This document shows positions 1 to 9,955 of a stretch of 64,000 nt of DNA, piece by piece. The notes below the pieces were generated by a model. The model searched no databases. It saw nothing but the letters and a program-made list of their open reading frames with translations, and was not told the DNA's origin. Numbering within the stretch: position 1 is the stretch's first letter; the number at the start of each line of letters is the position of its first letter. The stretch is from Eubacteriaceae bacterium CHKCI004 (GTDB lineage: Bacteria; Bacillota; Clostridia; Lachnospirales; Lachnospiraceae), in assembly GCA_900016875.1 (NCBI GenBank), contig FCNR01000048.1, positions 78,399 to 142,398 on the forward strand, in the 5' to 3' direction. The position numbers were made by a program, and so were the translations under genes.

Positions 1-778
1 GAACCGCCAGCTCCGCATCGGCAACGCCGGTACCACGGTCGTTATGCGGATGCACGGATAACACCACGCTGTCTCTGTATTTCAAATTGTCGCTCATATA
101 CTCGATCTGGCTTGCGTACACGTGCGGCATGGAGTGGGAGACGGTTGCCGGCAGGTTGATGATAGTCGGCCAGTCTTTGGTCGGTTTCCACACGTCCAGC
201 ACAGCGTTGCAGATATCCAGGGCGAAGTCCATCTCGGTGCCGGTGAAACTCTCCGGTGAATATTCAAAACGGTAGTTGCCGCCGTCCTCCTCGGTCAGTC
301 GTTTCAGCAGCTCTGCGCCGTCCACGGCAATCTGGATGATGTCTTCTTTGGATTTCTTGAACACCTGCTCCCGCTGAGCCACGGAGGTGGAGTTATATAA
401 ATGTACCACCGCCTGTTTAACGCCTTTGATGGCTTCAAAGGTCTTCTTGATGATGTGTTCGCGGGCCTGTGTCAGCACCTGGATGGTCACGTCATCCGGA
501 ATCAGGTTCTGCTCGATCAATGTCCGGCAGAATTCGTATTCGGTCTCGGAAGCAGCCGGGAAGCCAACCTCGATCTCCTTGAATCCAATCTTTACCAGTA
601 ATTTAAAGAATTCAATCTTTTCTTCCAGGCTCATTGGGATGATCAAAGCCTGATTGCCGTCCCGCAGGTCAACGGAACACCAGACCGGCGGTTTCTCGAT
701 ATGATCTTTTGCTGCCCACTTACAGGTGTGAGCCGGTGATGGGAAATACATTGGTTTGTACTTATCTGCATGCTGCAT
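1..778 (-). CDS. leuA: 2-isopropylmalate synthase, N-terminal part (cut by window edge)
   Basis: Condenses 2-oxoisovalerate with acetyl-CoA to 2-isopropylmalate, the first committed step of leucine synthesis in the cytoplasm. About 259 residues are visible and the 3' end lies outside the window. The catalytic strand [10 protein letters not shown] is present near residue 35, and the metal-binding HPHNDRGT motif lies near the visible end. Both are signatures of the DRE-TIM metallolyase family; the opening ([13 protein letters not shown]) is typical of the long actinobacterial/Firmicutes LeuA type. The ATG at 778 is preceded by AAGGAGGA at good spacing. A T-box leader lies directly upstream, so expression should respond to uncharged leucyl-tRNA. 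The family assignment is secure. Confidence 0.95.
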   Translation of the reverse strand, partial: MQHADKYKPMYFPSPAHTCKWAAKDHIEKPPVWCSVDLRDGNQALIIPMSLEEKIEFFKLLVKIGFKEIEVGFPAASETEYEFCRTLIEQNLIPDDVTIQVLTQAREHIIKKTFEAIKGVKQAVVHLYNSTSVAQREQVFKKSKEDIIQIAVDGAELLKRLTEEDGGNYRFEYSPESFTGTEMDFALDICNAVLDVWKPTKDWPTIINLPATVSHSMPHVYASQIEYMSDNLKYRDSVVLSVHPHNDRGTGVADAELAV

Positions 779-882
779 AATTCATAATCCTCCTTCATAA
801 AATGTGCGCCAGGCGCGATATTGAAAATGTGTTGCAATTTATCCGTGATAAGGACCGGCGTGAGAGGATGTTTGATGAAATT

Positions 883-917
883 AAAAAACCGCCTCTTTCT
901 GATAAAGAAAGAGACGG
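883..917 (-). terminator. T-box attenuator terminator
   Basis: On the minus strand, CCGTCTCTTTC pairs with GAAAGAGGCGG around a short loop and is followed by TTTTTT. It lies directly after the T-box bulge, where the regulated terminator of this riboswitch class is expected. Confidence 0.9.
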
Positions 918-1272
918 AGAAAACTCACGCGGTACCACTCTTATTCATACAAAATGTATGCGCTCATCACAGATACGGACTTAAATAAGCCTTATATCCT
1001 CCTGCTGTAACGGTCAGGCTCCGGCTATGCCTACTGCATCCTGTACATTTGCTGCTGCAATGTTATGATTCTGCGTCCTTTTATTATCTGTATGTTATCT
1101 CTATGCATCTCCGGTATGGTTTATACCGGGGATAATAAAAGGATGACGCAGCAGATGCGGTTCAGCACGCTGCTCAGAGGCGAGTTCAAATCTGTCATGC
1201 AGCCGCTTCGCACCACCCAGCGGTTCTCTGAATACACTCGAAATTCTACTATTCCTCTTCGTTGCATTTGAC
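883..1272 (-). promoter_or_regulatory. T-box riboswitch of leuA, probable leucine (CTC) specifier
   Basis: Read on the minus strand, the leader contains AGAGAACCGCTGGGTGG, a typical stem I element, then GAACTCGCCT, in which CTC at 1184-1182 is the probable specifier codon for leucine. The conserved T-box bulge AAGAGTGGTACCGCG lies at 942-928 and is followed immediately by an intrinsic terminator. In this class, binding of uncharged tRNA favours the antiterminator. Placement before leuA and the leucine codon agree. The specifier choice is read by eye and not folded. Confidence 0.9.
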
Positions 1273-1278
1273 TTTTAT

Positions 1279-1307
1279 ACTTTAGCATGAAAAAGACTCG
1301 GTGTCAA
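1279..1307 (-). promoter_or_regulatory. Sigma-A type promoter of the leuA T-box leader
   Basis: On the minus strand, TTGACA (1307-1302) and TAAAGT (1284-1279) are separated by exactly 17 bases. Transcription would begin near 1272, just before the first T-box stem. Confidence 0.8.
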
Positions 1308-1382
1308 TACATAAATTCTTTGGCGTGCAGTTTGTCTGTGATTCCTCGTGAGCGCGAACCGCCGGGTAATTCATTGATAAAA

Positions 1383-3989
1383 TTAATCTGTTGCCCGCAG
1401 ACGCTCCACGATGCTGTCCTTTTCCAGATTCCGGAAACAGAGGTACGGAAGCAGGACGGCGAAGATCAGCAGCACCGGCGTGCAGATGATAAGCGGCAGC
1501 AGGGTGAACTGGAAGGTGGTGTAGCCGCCGGCGGTGAGGGCGCGGACGATGACTCCCACGGTGAAGATACTCAGGATGTAGGATATCACCAGTGTGATTC
1601 CCGCGTAATATAAGCCCTCAAAGATGAGCATCTTTCGAAGCTGCCGTTTGGTCATGCCGATGCTCTGGATCATGGCAAATTCACGGCGGCGGGAGATGAT
1701 GGCGGTCACCATGCTGTTGACAAAGTTCAGTATGCCGACCAGGGCGATGACAACGCTGATGGAGTAGCCGATGACGGAAGAGGAACGACGTTCGTCTTCG
1801 TACTGCTGCGCCATGGTCTGGCGGGAGGTAATGGACATGCCGGAGGCGTAGCTCTGCTGGTATTCGGTCAGCATGTCGGAAGCCTCATCGATGCCGGCGT
1901 CCTCCACGTTGAAATAATATTTGCGCAGGTTGTTGTCCGGCCACATCTGGGTGAAAATGTCCGCCTGCATGACGAGCTGCACGGAGAATACCGGAGTGTA
2001 GCCGGAAACCATCGGCTGTAACGGAGAAAGCACGGCCATGACGGTAAAGTTCCGTCCGTTGATGTTCACTTCCTCGCCGACAGAGTAGGTCGGCAGTCCG
2101 GTCTGAGGGTCAGCGGCAGGGCCGATGGCGAGGATGTAATCGCCGGTGGCGAATTTCTCAGGGTCATAGCTGCCGTCCAGGATGTAGTTTTCACTGGCGG
2201 CGGCGTCAAGAATCAGGCCGTCAGCGCCGTAAATGGTGTGCGGCACTGCATTTCCTGCGAGGGCGGAGTCAAAGACTTCCTTCCACATCGGAAAACTCGG
2301 GTCAAAGGAAGCGTAATCGTCCAGAACGTCCTGGGTATAAAATGTGGAGAAATTGTTCCGGGCTTCCTCGCTCAGCGGCATGGAAATATCCTGGGAGTAC
2401 AGGCGGCCTTCCGTCTCCAGGGTGTCAAGGCTTCGGATGTCGGAAAGCAGGCTCTCGCTGATGGTATTGCTGGCCGGGTCGTAACCGGAAACGTTGCTGT
2501 TGGTGGCGTCGTCGATCTGGAAGTCGGCGACAGTTAAATCCATCAGATATTTATCCATGTCAAAGCTTGCGTTGCTGGCGTAGAAGTAGCTCATCAGTAC
2601 CAGTCCGAGGGTGAGGGAGCAGATGACCATGACGGTTCGTTTTTTATTGCGCCACAGGTTGCTCCAGGCCATGCCGGCGATGGAGGCGCCTTTTTTGGAT
2701 TTCTTCTGTTTCTTTTTCACGGAAGTGTCCGCGTCGGTATAGCGCAGCGCTTCCATCGGGGAGACCTTTCCTGCGCGGCGGGCCGGAAGCAGGGAAGAGC
2801 ACAGTACGGTCGCGTAGGCAAATACGGCGGAACCGATGAAGATGATCGGATTGGTGGACACGATGGTGTTCGGATTATCTCCGCCGATCATCACCGGCAC
2901 GAGCACGATGCCCAGCAGGTAGCCGATGACCAGTCCCACCGAAATACCGATCAGTGACAGCCGGTTCGCCTGTCCCCGGATGATTTTCTTGATCTGTTTT
3001 CTGGTGGTTCCGAGGGTTTTCAGTCTGCCGTAGAACTGGATATCCGAGGCAACCGAAATCTGGAACACGTTATAGATGATCAGGTATCCTGCCAGGAAAA
3101 CCAGCAGCATGCCGGCGTAGGTGGACAGGTTTTCCATGAAAATGCTTTGCTGTACGCCTGCGTCGTAGGCCAGGTTGGTGAAAAACTCCACGTCGGTGAT
3201 GCCGGTGTCGGAAAGCACCTGTGTCATCTGCCCCTCGATATCATCAGAGTCTGCAAATGTAACGCCCATCATGCGGGTGCCGAGCACCTGTCCGTCCGAC
3301 GGGCCGGCGGCGTAATCGCAGGCGTTTAAGGCAAATTCTTTGCTGACCCAGGCCATGCTGGCGTAGGAAGATTCATTTCCTTCCCAGATACCGCACAGAG
3401 TAAATGTACTGGAGGTCATCTCCGGGGAAGTGATGTCTTTCTGCCATTCCAGGGTGATGGCGGCGCCAAGCTCCGGCGTGACGCCCAGACGCTGCAGAGT
3501 CAGAGTGTCCAGGGCGATTTCGTCTTCGGCCTCCGGCATCCGGCCGGTCTCCGGCCAGGCAAAGCTGTCTCTTGCATACTGGTCGCTGGCGTAGCGGATC
3601 TCCACCTGCCGTCCGGCCAGGGAGGTATTCTGTGCGTTTCCCAGGATGATGGAATATCCGGAATGTACTACCAGCGGATGAGCGGCGATCTTCTCAATCT
3701 CCTCATCGGTGATGCTCTTTGTGGACGTGTGGGCGGTGGTTCCCGACTGGCGGAGATACATTTCCGTCATATTGCGTCCGAGACTCTGCGCCAGTGTAAA
3801 CAAAGTGGTGAACATCATGGTCGTGAGGATGATGGCGAGGACAGCCACCAGATTACGGCGTTTATTGTTCCGGAAGCTGCGGCGGGAGAGGGTCTTTATC
3901 ACGGAACCCTGCTGGCTGCCTTTGCCGCGGGAAGCTGCCTGCTCCGCATCGCTGCGCTTCCGGATGATGGATTCTGTTTGTTTATTCAT
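1383..3989 (-). CDS. ABC transporter permease, FtsX/MacB type, 868 residues
   Basis: Integral membrane subunit of an ABC exporter. There is one membrane helix near residue 45 (NLVAVLAIILTTMMFTTLF), a large extracytoplasmic domain, and a first block of helices near residues 285-405. A second helix near residue 455 follows a basic linker (KKKQKKSKKG), then another outer domain and a final helix block near 750-860. This duplicated FtsX layout is typical of Firmicutes exporters for antimicrobial peptides, lipids or lipoproteins. The ATPase gene lies 15 bases upstream in the same orientation, so they form a two-gene operon. The substrate cannot be told from sequence, and no BceRS-type sensor is adjacent. 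Confidence 0.9.
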   Translation of the reverse strand: MNKQTESIIRKRSDAEQAASRGKGSQQGSVIKTLSRRSFRNNKRRNLVAVLAIILTTMMFTTLFTLAQSLGRNMTEMYLRQSGTTAHTSTKSITDEEIEKIAAHPLVVHSGYSIILGNAQNTSLAGRQVEIRYASDQYARDSFAWPETGRMPEAEDEIALDTLTLQRLGVTPELGAAITLEWQKDITSPEMTSSTFTLCGIWEGNESSYASMAWVSKEFALNACDYAAGPSDGQVLGTRMMGVTFADSDDIEGQMTQVLSDTGITDVEFFTNLAYDAGVQQSIFMENLSTYAGMLLVFLAGYLIIYNVFQISVASDIQFYGRLKTLGTTRKQIKKIIRGQANRLSLIGISVGLVIGYLLGIVLVPVMIGGDNPNTIVSTNPIIFIGSAVFAYATVLCSSLLPARRAGKVSPMEALRYTDADTSVKKKQKKSKKGASIAGMAWSNLWRNKKRTVMVICSLTLGLVLMSYFYASNASFDMDKYLMDLTVADFQIDDATNSNVSGYDPASNTISESLLSDIRSLDTLETEGRLYSQDISMPLSEEARNNFSTFYTQDVLDDYASFDPSFPMWKEVFDSALAGNAVPHTIYGADGLILDAAASENYILDGSYDPEKFATGDYILAIGPAADPQTGLPTYSVGEEVNINGRNFTVMAVLSPLQPMVSGYTPVFSVQLVMQADIFTQMWPDNNLRKYYFNVEDAGIDEASDMLTEYQQSYASGMSITSRQTMAQQYEDERRSSSVIGYSISVVIALVGILNFVNSMVTAIISRRREFAMIQSIGMTKRQLRKMLIFEGLYYAGITLVISYILSIFTVGVIVRALTAGGYTTFQFTLLPLIICTPVLLIFAVLLPYLCFRNLEKDSIVERLRATD

Positions 3990-4004
3990 CGTGCATCACC
4001 GCCT

Positions 4005-4670
4005 TTACTCATGGATACGTCCATCTTCGATGCGGATGGTACGGTCGGCCTGGGCGGCGATTTCCGGGTTGTGGGTGATCATCACGATGGTCTGATGGAA
4101 CTTCTCGCTGGTGAGCCGCAGAAGCTCGATGACCTCATCGCTTGTCTTGCTGTCAAGGTTACCGGTCGGCTCATCGGCAAGAATGATGGCTGGCTTGCTG
4201 GCAAGGGCTCTTGCGATAGCCACCCGCTGCTGCTGGCCGCCGGAAAGATTGTTCGGCATATTATAAAGCTTCTTATCAAGGCCAAGCAGGGAGATGATCT
4301 CATCAACGAAAGCATCGTCCGGCTGCTTTCCGTCCAGCTGAATCGGCATCACGATATTTTCATAGACATTGAGGATAGGGACCAGATTGTAATTCTGGAA
4401 GATAAAACCGATCTTCTGGCGGCGGAACACCGTCAGCTCATCATCGCTCATGGAATCCAGAGTGACGGAATCCACCTGCACGCTGCCGGAAGTAGGCCGG
4501 TCCAGACCGCCCAGCATATTTAAAAGCGTGGATTTGCCGCTGCCGGAAGTACCGATGATGGCAACAAACTCGCCCTCCTCGATGGAGATGCTCACGTCAT
4601 TCAACGCTTTTACAAGACTTTCTTTTTCACCATATTGTTTCACTAAATGGGATGTACTTAAAATACTCAT
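4005..4670 (-). CDS. ABC transporter ATP-binding protein, LolD/MacB-like
   Basis: Cytoplasmic ATPase that powers the permease encoded just downstream. The 221 residues contain Walker [13 protein letters not shown] (about residues 39-50), Q-loop [10 protein letters not shown], signature [15 protein letters not shown] (about 142-156), Walker [13 protein letters not shown] and the switch histidine in MITHN. Length and motifs match the LolD/MacB/BceA ATPase group. The ATG at 4670 follows a GGAGAGAC ribosome site. The pair is probably co-transcribed with the FtsX permease; the exported substrate is unknown. Confidence 0.95.
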   Translation of the reverse strand: MSILSTSHLVKQYGEKESLVKALNDVSISIEEGEFVAIIGTSGSGKSTLLNMLGGLDRPTSGSVQVDSVTLDSMSDDELTVFRRQKIGFIFQNYNLVPILNVYENIVMPIQLDGKQPDDAFVDEIISLLGLDKKLYNMPNNLSGGQQQRVAIARALASKPAIILADEPTGNLDSKTSDEVIELLRLTSEKFHQTIVMITHNPEIAAQADRTIRIEDGRIHE

Positions 4671-4939
4671 GTTGTCTCTCCTTTGTCTGTTTATGATGTT
4701 TTGATTATATCGCTATACAAAAAACAGACAATAGAAGCTGCGTAAACTAATATGCAGGAGGGAAAAATTAAACGAATAGCATTAGATATTTGTAAAAGTC
4801 ATAAAAACCCAAACCTCGACGGTTGATTTGTTCATTTATAATTGATATAATCAAAAAGAAAATAAATTTTATAAGATATAACTGATAAAAATTGCAAAAA
4901 CAAAAGTTTTTTAATTATAACAGAGGGAAGGTGGATGTA

Positions 4940-6154
4940 TTGATTAAAAGAGAATCTTATATGGAACGAATCCGCCCGTTTATGGGAAATGAATTGATTA
5001 AGGTGTTGACGGGAATACGGAGAAGCGGAAAATCCGTCATGTTGGAATTGATTCAGGAAGAGTTGATGGAAAATGGCGTTGAAAAAGAAAACATGATATC
5101 CATCAATTTTGAGAATATGGCAAATGCCGGATTTTGTACGGCAAAGTCATTGCATGATGAAATATTGCGTCGAATCAATAAGAAAGAAGGCAAAATATAT
5201 TTGTTTTTTGATGAGATACAGGAAGTAGAGGAATGGGAAAAATGTATTAATTCTTTTCGGGTGGAGATTGACTGCGATATTTATATTACAGGTTCCAACG
5301 CGAAATTACTTTCCGGAGAACTTGCCACTTATCTGGCGGGGAGATATGTGGAATTTATCATCTATCCATTCTCTTTTAAAGAATTCATTGATTTGTATCA
5401 TACCATAGAGCCTGGTTCAGATGAGAGGGAATGTTTTCGTAAATATCTTATTGCAGGAGGGATGCCTTATCTGAGTAATCTTCATTATGACGAGGAAGCG
5501 GGAAGACAATATTTGCGGGATTTATTTTATTCCGTGGAACTAAAGGATGTCGTACAGCGAAATAATATTCGGGATGTGGATATGCTGGAACGGATTATCG
5601 CCTATGTGACGTTAAATGTTGGAACAACGTTTTCGGCCTCATCGATTTCCAAATATTTGAAGAATGAAGGAAGAAAAGTATCACCGGAAACGGTATTAAA
5701 TTATCTTAAAGCCTGTGTGGACGCCTTTCTTTTTTATCAGGTAAGACGTCGGGATTTGCAGGGAAAGAAGATACTTACCGTAAATGAAAAATATTATGTG
5801 GCAGATCATGGAATACGGGAGGCTGTTTTTGGAGGAAACATGAAGGATATTAATTTGATTCTGGAAAATATTGTTTTCTTAGAATTATTGCGCCGGGGAT
5901 ATTCTGTCACTGTTGGCAAAATGGGAGATAAAGAAATCGATTTTGTCTGTGAAAAACAGGGAAACCGACTTTATATACAGGTAGCGTATCTTCTGGCTTC
6001 AGATGAAACGATACAAAGAGAATTTGAAGTCTACGCCGGCATTCCTGACAATTTTCCCAAATATGTGGTGACGATGGATGAGTTTGATATGAGCAGAAAT
6101 GGAATCAAACATCGCAATATCCGTGAATTTCTGCTGGAAGAAAAATGGGAATAA
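4940..6154 (+). CDS. AAA ATPase with DUF4143 C-terminal domain
   Basis: Member of the ATP-binding family often annotated AAA_14-DUF4143. Walker A is GIRRSGKSVML, Walker B is IYLFFDEIQEVEEW, followed by the sensor segment ITGSNAKLLS and the family motif YPFSFKEF. The C-terminal half ends in the DUF4143 region (YYVADHGIREAVFGGN, EIDFVCEKQGN), where the D-x(n)-E-x-D arrangement resembles a nuclease-like core. An upstream ATG at 4892 is in frame but has no ribosome site. GGGAAGGTGG precedes the TTG at 4940, so I prefer that start (404 residues). Cellular role is not established; it is a single gene, not in an operon. Confidence 0.85.
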   Translation: MIKRESYMERIRPFMGNELIKVLTGIRRSGKSVMLELIQEELMENGVEKENMISINFENMANAGFCTAKSLHDEILRRINKKEGKIYLFFDEIQEVEEWEKCINSFRVEIDCDIYITGSNAKLLSGELATYLAGRYVEFIIYPFSFKEFIDLYHTIEPGSDERECFRKYLIAGGMPYLSNLHYDEEAGRQYLRDLFYSVELKDVVQRNNIRDVDMLERIIAYVTLNVGTTFSASSISKYLKNEGRKVSPETVLNYLKACVDAFLFYQVRRRDLQGKKILTVNEKYYVADHGIREAVFGGNMKDINLILENIVFLELLRRGYSVTVGKMGDKEIDFVCEKQGNRLYIQVAYLLASDETIQREFEVYAGIPDNFPKYVVTMDEFDMSRNGIKHRNIREFLLEEKWE

Positions 6155-6218
6155 AAATAAATATTGACATTTTTCTTCCAGAGATTCACGAATACCTTTG
6201 TCGGCAGAGGAATGACTG

Positions 6219-7556
6219 TTACGGCACCGGTATGATAATTTTCAGCACAAAGATGCCGCCTTCGCATTTGACGGTGCACTGTCCGTCGTATTTTTCTGCC
6301 GTGCTTTTGATGTTGGACAGTCCGAAGCCGTGGAGAAAGGAGTCCTCCTTGGTGGTTCTGCCTGAGGTGTCCGCGCCCGGCAGGGCGTTGTTTTCCACGG
6401 CGATGACCATCATATCGTGGATGCGGCGGGCTTTTACGGTGATGACACGCCGGGGGATGGCGAGTTTTTCGCTGGCCTCGATGGCGTTGTCCAGGGCGTT
6501 GCCGAAAATCGTGCTGATGTCCAGTGGGTCCAAAAAGGCGCCGTCCTCAAAGTGGATGACAGCTGTGAAGTCAATCTTTTTTTCGCGGGCGGTCTTGGCC
6601 TTGTCCCGGATGATGACATCCAGATAGGCGTTGCCGGTGCGGTAGTAGGTCTCATAAGAAGCAATCTGCTGCTGCAGATGCTCGATGGAGGCGCGGACGC
6701 CCGGGCGGCCGCCGGCCGGTACATTTTCTGCGCCGGGTACAGCGGCGCCCGCGCCCGGCACCGCATTTTCCAGCACGAGAAGGTGATTCTTCATATCGTG
6801 GTAGATGCGGCGGATACGGGTCTCATCTTCCATTTTCTCCTCGTAGTAGGCCTGGCGCATCTCCAGCTCCTGGGCGTGCCAGGCGGTCTGCATGGCGCTG
6901 CACATGTAGGAGGCCAGGTAGATACAGCCGAAGCTTGAGAAAATGGACGCGGTACAGATGGGATACACGATGATCATGCGCTCGGGCATGAAATAAATGA
7001 TGGTAAATATCGAGACCACGGAAGCGAGCATCAGGGTATCCACGATGAGCCACATGCGGTTGGTCAGGGTGTACGTGGTGTTTTTCAGATATTTCCGCAG
7101 AAACAGCCAGGCACCGGTCCAGAACAGCAGTCTCGCCAGAAGTGTGGCGGTGTGGATGCCGGTGCTGAGCAGCAAGGCGCCAGGGGGCCATTCCGATATG
7201 TTGTCTCCGATGTTATCTCCGGTGAGCCCGAAAAAAATGTTTGAGCCGATATCCTGCATCATATAGTTGACAGCGATGACCGCCGGATAAAAAATCAGAA
7301 CGGCGGTAAGTTTTTCAACCCAGCGTCCGCGGTGAAAAATGATCAGATAAATGCAGAATCCGATGAGGGTGCCCAGCAGGTTGGCAAGGTCGTTGGAATA
7401 GACGATGACCACCGCCAGAAAGCTGCAGAAGAAAACCGCCAGGACACGCACGCTCCAGCTTTTCCGCACAGGAAGAAATGTATGCAGAATCCAGAAAAAC
7501 ACGAAAACATAAAGCCATTCCAAAATGAAGGAAAGAATATCAAGAAACTGTATCAT
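6219..7556 (-). CDS. GHKL-type sensor histidine kinase (AgrC/VirS-like)
   Basis: Membrane sensor kinase of 445 residues. The N-terminal half is hydrophobic with about six membrane helices. A dimerisation/phosphoacceptor segment follows with RIYHDMKNHL (histidine near residue 254). The C-terminal GHKL ATPase contains the N box STIFGNALDNAIEAS and the G box HGFGLSNIKSTAEKY. Between the phosphoacceptor helix and the ATPase lies a low-complexity Ala/Gly/Pro stretch (VPGAGAAVPGAE), which is unusual for this family and may be a local expansion. It overlaps the response regulator gene by four bases. The likely signal is a peptide, as for other AgrC-like kinases, but no peptide gene is visible. Confidence 0.9.
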   Translation of the reverse strand: MIQFLDILSFILEWLYVFVFFWILHTFLPVRKSWSVRVLAVFFCSFLAVVIVYSNDLANLLGTLIGFCIYLIIFHRGRWVEKLTAVLIFYPAVIAVNYMMQDIGSNIFFGLTGDNIGDNISEWPPGALLLSTGIHTATLLARLLFWTGAWLFLRKYLKNTTYTLTNRMWLIVDTLMLASVVSIFTIIYFMPERMIIVYPICTASIFSSFGCIYLASYMCSAMQTAWHAQELEMRQAYYEEKMEDETRIRRIYHDMKNHLLVLENAVPGAGAAVPGAENVPAGGRPGVRASIEHLQQQIASYETYYRTGNAYLDVIIRDKAKTAREKKIDFTAVIHFEDGAFLDPLDISTIFGNALDNAIEASEKLAIPRRVITVKARRIHDMMVIAVENNALPGADTSGRTTKEDSFLHGFGLSNIKSTAEKYDGQCTVKCEGGIFVLKIIIPVP

Positions 7557-8263
7557 AGCATATCCCCCCAGTAATCGGTCAGCTGCTCCATGAAGCTTTT
7601 GCGTCTCGGCTGGCTGATGGGGATTTTCTCACCGGTGATCAAGGTGATCTCCAGCTTTTTCACCCCTTTTACATAGGCGAGATTCACGATATAGCTGGTA
7701 TGACAGCGGGCAAAGTTCTTTGCCTGCAGCTCCCGTTCCATTTCTTTCATACTGCGGTAGCAGAGGATGCTTTCCTGCGCGGTGTGAAAGAGAAGGTTGC
7801 GGTTGAAGGTCTCTATGTAGCGGAGATTTTTCAGGATTACCTTATATTTGCCCGTGTCATTGGAGATGACGAGGGCCGGTTCCTGCTCCATGTGCCTGCG
7901 GCGGATAAACTTGTCAAGCTCCGCCTTGAGACGGCCGTACTGCAGCGGTTTTATAATGTAATTGGTGGCCTGATATTTGTAGCCTTCCAGTCCGTACTGG
8001 GCGAGAGTGGTAAGGAAAATGATGCCGACGCTCTCATCCTTCTCGCGGATCCGCTCCGCGGCCCGGAGGCCGTCCACCAGTTTCATCTGTATGTCAAGAA
8101 AAATCAAATCAAAGGACGGGTCATATTTTTCTATCAGGTCAAGTCCATCGTAGAAGACAGAGGTTTTGATTTCCTCACCCGTCTCCAGAATATACTGCGA
8201 AAGAAGCTCTTTCAGATGGTTCACAAAGACCCTTTCGTCGTCGCAGATGGCGATGTGCAGCAT
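7553..8263 (-). CDS. LytTR-family response regulator (AgrA/VirR-like)
   Basis: Cytoplasmic DNA-binding regulator partnered with the adjacent GHKL kinase. The receiver domain has the acidic pair in ICDDE, the phosphoacceptor Asp in LIFLDIQM (about residue 57), and the conserved Lys in YIIKPLQ. The C-terminal LytTR domain spans about residues 135-232 (NLRYIETFNRNLLFHT, FARCHTSYIVNL). The ATG at 8263 follows AGAGAGGG. Its stop overlaps the kinase start (ATGA), which suggests translational coupling. Targets are unknown. Confidence 0.93.
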   Translation of the reverse strand: MLHIAICDDERVFVNHLKELLSQYILETGEEIKTSVFYDGLDLIEKYDPSFDLIFLDIQMKLVDGLRAAERIREKDESVGIIFLTTLAQYGLEGYKYQATNYIIKPLQYGRLKAELDKFIRRRHMEQEPALVISNDTGKYKVILKNLRYIETFNRNLLFHTAQESILCYRSMKEMERELQAKNFARCHTSYIVNLAYVKGVKKLEITLITGEKIPISQPRRKSFMEQLTDYWGDML

Positions 8264-8461
8264 ATGGGTGCCCTCTCTTTCTGTCTAGTCTCGACGTTTA
8301 TTGTAACGGCCTGCGGGCGATTTTTCAAGGGGGGGGGTAGAAGTGATTTTTTGGAAAATGTATGATACTTTTTTGTTGTGTGGAGACAGAACGATGTTGC
8401 GAAGGTGCGCCAATATGTGTAAAATGATAAGTGGATTATTTTGAAAAGCAGGAATAAAACG

Positions 8462-9805
8462 ATGAGAGAGAAAATCAGTGAAAATTTAAAAAAGATACAG
8501 CAGCAGATCAAAGAAGTGGAGATTCACTATCTGAAGATGATACTTTTTAACTTAAAGACCGGTATCCTGTGGATGCTGCGCGCCTTCATTGTGGGCCTTG
8601 TGGCGGGCGGTTTCAGCAGCCTGTTTACGCTGGGGCTTGCGGAGGTGACCCGCATAAGAAATGCGTTTCCTTTTCTTTTGTTTTTGCTGCCGGCGGGCGG
8701 TCTGCTCATTGTGTGGCTGTACCGGCTCTGCGGCATCAAAAAGGACTCGGGGACGAACCTTCTGATTACGGCGGTGCATCACAGCGAACAGCATGTGCCG
8801 GTCTATCTGGCGCCGCTGATTTTTGGCGCCACTCTGATCACGCATCTCTTCGGCGGTTCCGCCGGAAGAGAGGGAGCGGCCCTGCAGATGGGCGGCAGCC
8901 TTGGAAATACGCTGGGGCAGCTGTTTCATCTGGATGAGGGAGACCGGAAAATACTGATGATGAGCGGAATGAGCGCGGCTTTCTCCGCGGTGTTCGGGAC
9001 GCCCATGGCGGCGGCCATCTTTCCCATGGAAATGATCAGCGTGGGAATCATGCATTACGCGGCGCTGCTGCCCTGCGTGTTTGCGTCCCTGGTGGCCAAT
9101 CAGTTTGCCCTCAACATGGGGATTCAGGCGGAGGCGTATCATGTGACGGGGATTCCTGCCGTGACATTTGAGAGCTTCGGAAAGCTTGTCCTGCTGGGAA
9201 TCTGCTGCGCTGTGGTCAGCATCATTTTCTGTAATTTCCTGCGGGGCGCCAATGCATTTTATGATAAATGTTTCAAGAATCCGTATATCCGCGTCATCGC
9301 CGGCGGCGTACTGGTTATTCTTTTAACAATGCTGGTGGGGAATTTTGACTATAACGGGGCGGGAACGGAGCTCATCGAGCGGGCCATCGAGCACGGCGAG
9401 ACGCCGTCCTACGCCTTTCTTCTGAAAATGCTGTTCACGTCCCTGACGCTGGCGGCGGGATTTAAGGGCGGCGAGATTGTGCCGGCGTTCTGTACCGGAG
9501 CCACCTTCGGCTGTCTGTTCGGCAGTCTCATGGGAATCTCTCCTTCTCTATGTGCGGCCCTTGGCATGACGGCGGTGTTCTGCGGCGTCACAAACTGCCC
9601 GATTACTTCTATGTTAATAGGGTTTGAGCTGTTCGGATTTGAGGGAGCGGTGTTCATTCTTCTGGTCATTTCTGTCAGCTATCTGTTCTCCGGATACAAG
9701 GGACTTTACCGGGAACAGATCATCGTTTATTCCAAATATCACCCAAAATATATCAATCGATTGTCAGGTGATGAAAACTTTGACGGGGAAGATTACGAGG
9801 AATAA
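8462..9805 (+). CDS. ClC-family anion channel/transporter
   Basis: Integral membrane protein moving chloride or another halide. About ten membrane segments are visible. ClC signatures include GGSAGREGAALQMG (GREGP-like, here GREGA) and GGEIVPAFCTGATFG at the second selectivity region. The first selectivity motif reads DSGTNLL rather than GSGIP, so this is a divergent subfamily resembling YfeO-like or generic voltage-gated chloride channel family proteins. An in-frame TTG at 8441 is possible, but AGGAATAAAACG precedes the ATG at 8462, which I chose. Whether it conducts chloride or fluoride cannot be decided here. Confidence 0.88.
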   Translation: MREKISENLKKIQQQIKEVEIHYLKMILFNLKTGILWMLRAFIVGLVAGGFSSLFTLGLAEVTRIRNAFPFLLFLLPAGGLLIVWLYRLCGIKKDSGTNLLITAVHHSEQHVPVYLAPLIFGATLITHLFGGSAGREGAALQMGGSLGNTLGQLFHLDEGDRKILMMSGMSAAFSAVFGTPMAAAIFPMEMISVGIMHYAALLPCVFASLVANQFALNMGIQAEAYHVTGIPAVTFESFGKLVLLGICCAVVSIIFCNFLRGANAFYDKCFKNPYIRVIAGGVLVILLTMLVGNFDYNGAGTELIERAIEHGETPSYAFLLKMLFTSLTLAAGFKGGEIVPAFCTGATFGCLFGSLMGISPSLCAALGMTAVFCGVTNCPITSMLIGFELFGFEGAVFILLVISVSYLFSGYKGLYREQIIVYSKYHPKYINRLSGDENFDGEDYEE

Positions 9806-9877
9806 GAAAAAACAGCGTTTTCGATGAAATATTTTTGACAATATTTCGTGAAAAATATGGCGCATCAATTTTTTTTG

Positions 9878-9886
9878 TGCTATAAT
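9878..9886 (+). promoter_or_regulatory. Extended -10 promoter of ppdK
   Basis: TGCTATAAT forms an extended -10 element about 70 bases before ppdK. No good -35 lies 17 bases upstream, as is common for extended -10 promoters. The TTGACA at 9835-9840 is too far away to pair with it. Confidence 0.6.
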
Positions 9887-9955
9887 AGTTGCGCATGTGA
9901 GGAATCATGTGCGTTACGTGTGCAGAATATAGATAATTTTTAAGGAGGAACAACA

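Noticed and set aside
9835..9840. TTGACA as the -35 of ppdK
   Set aside because: It is 40 bases from TATAAT at 9881; the extended -10 explains the promoter instead.
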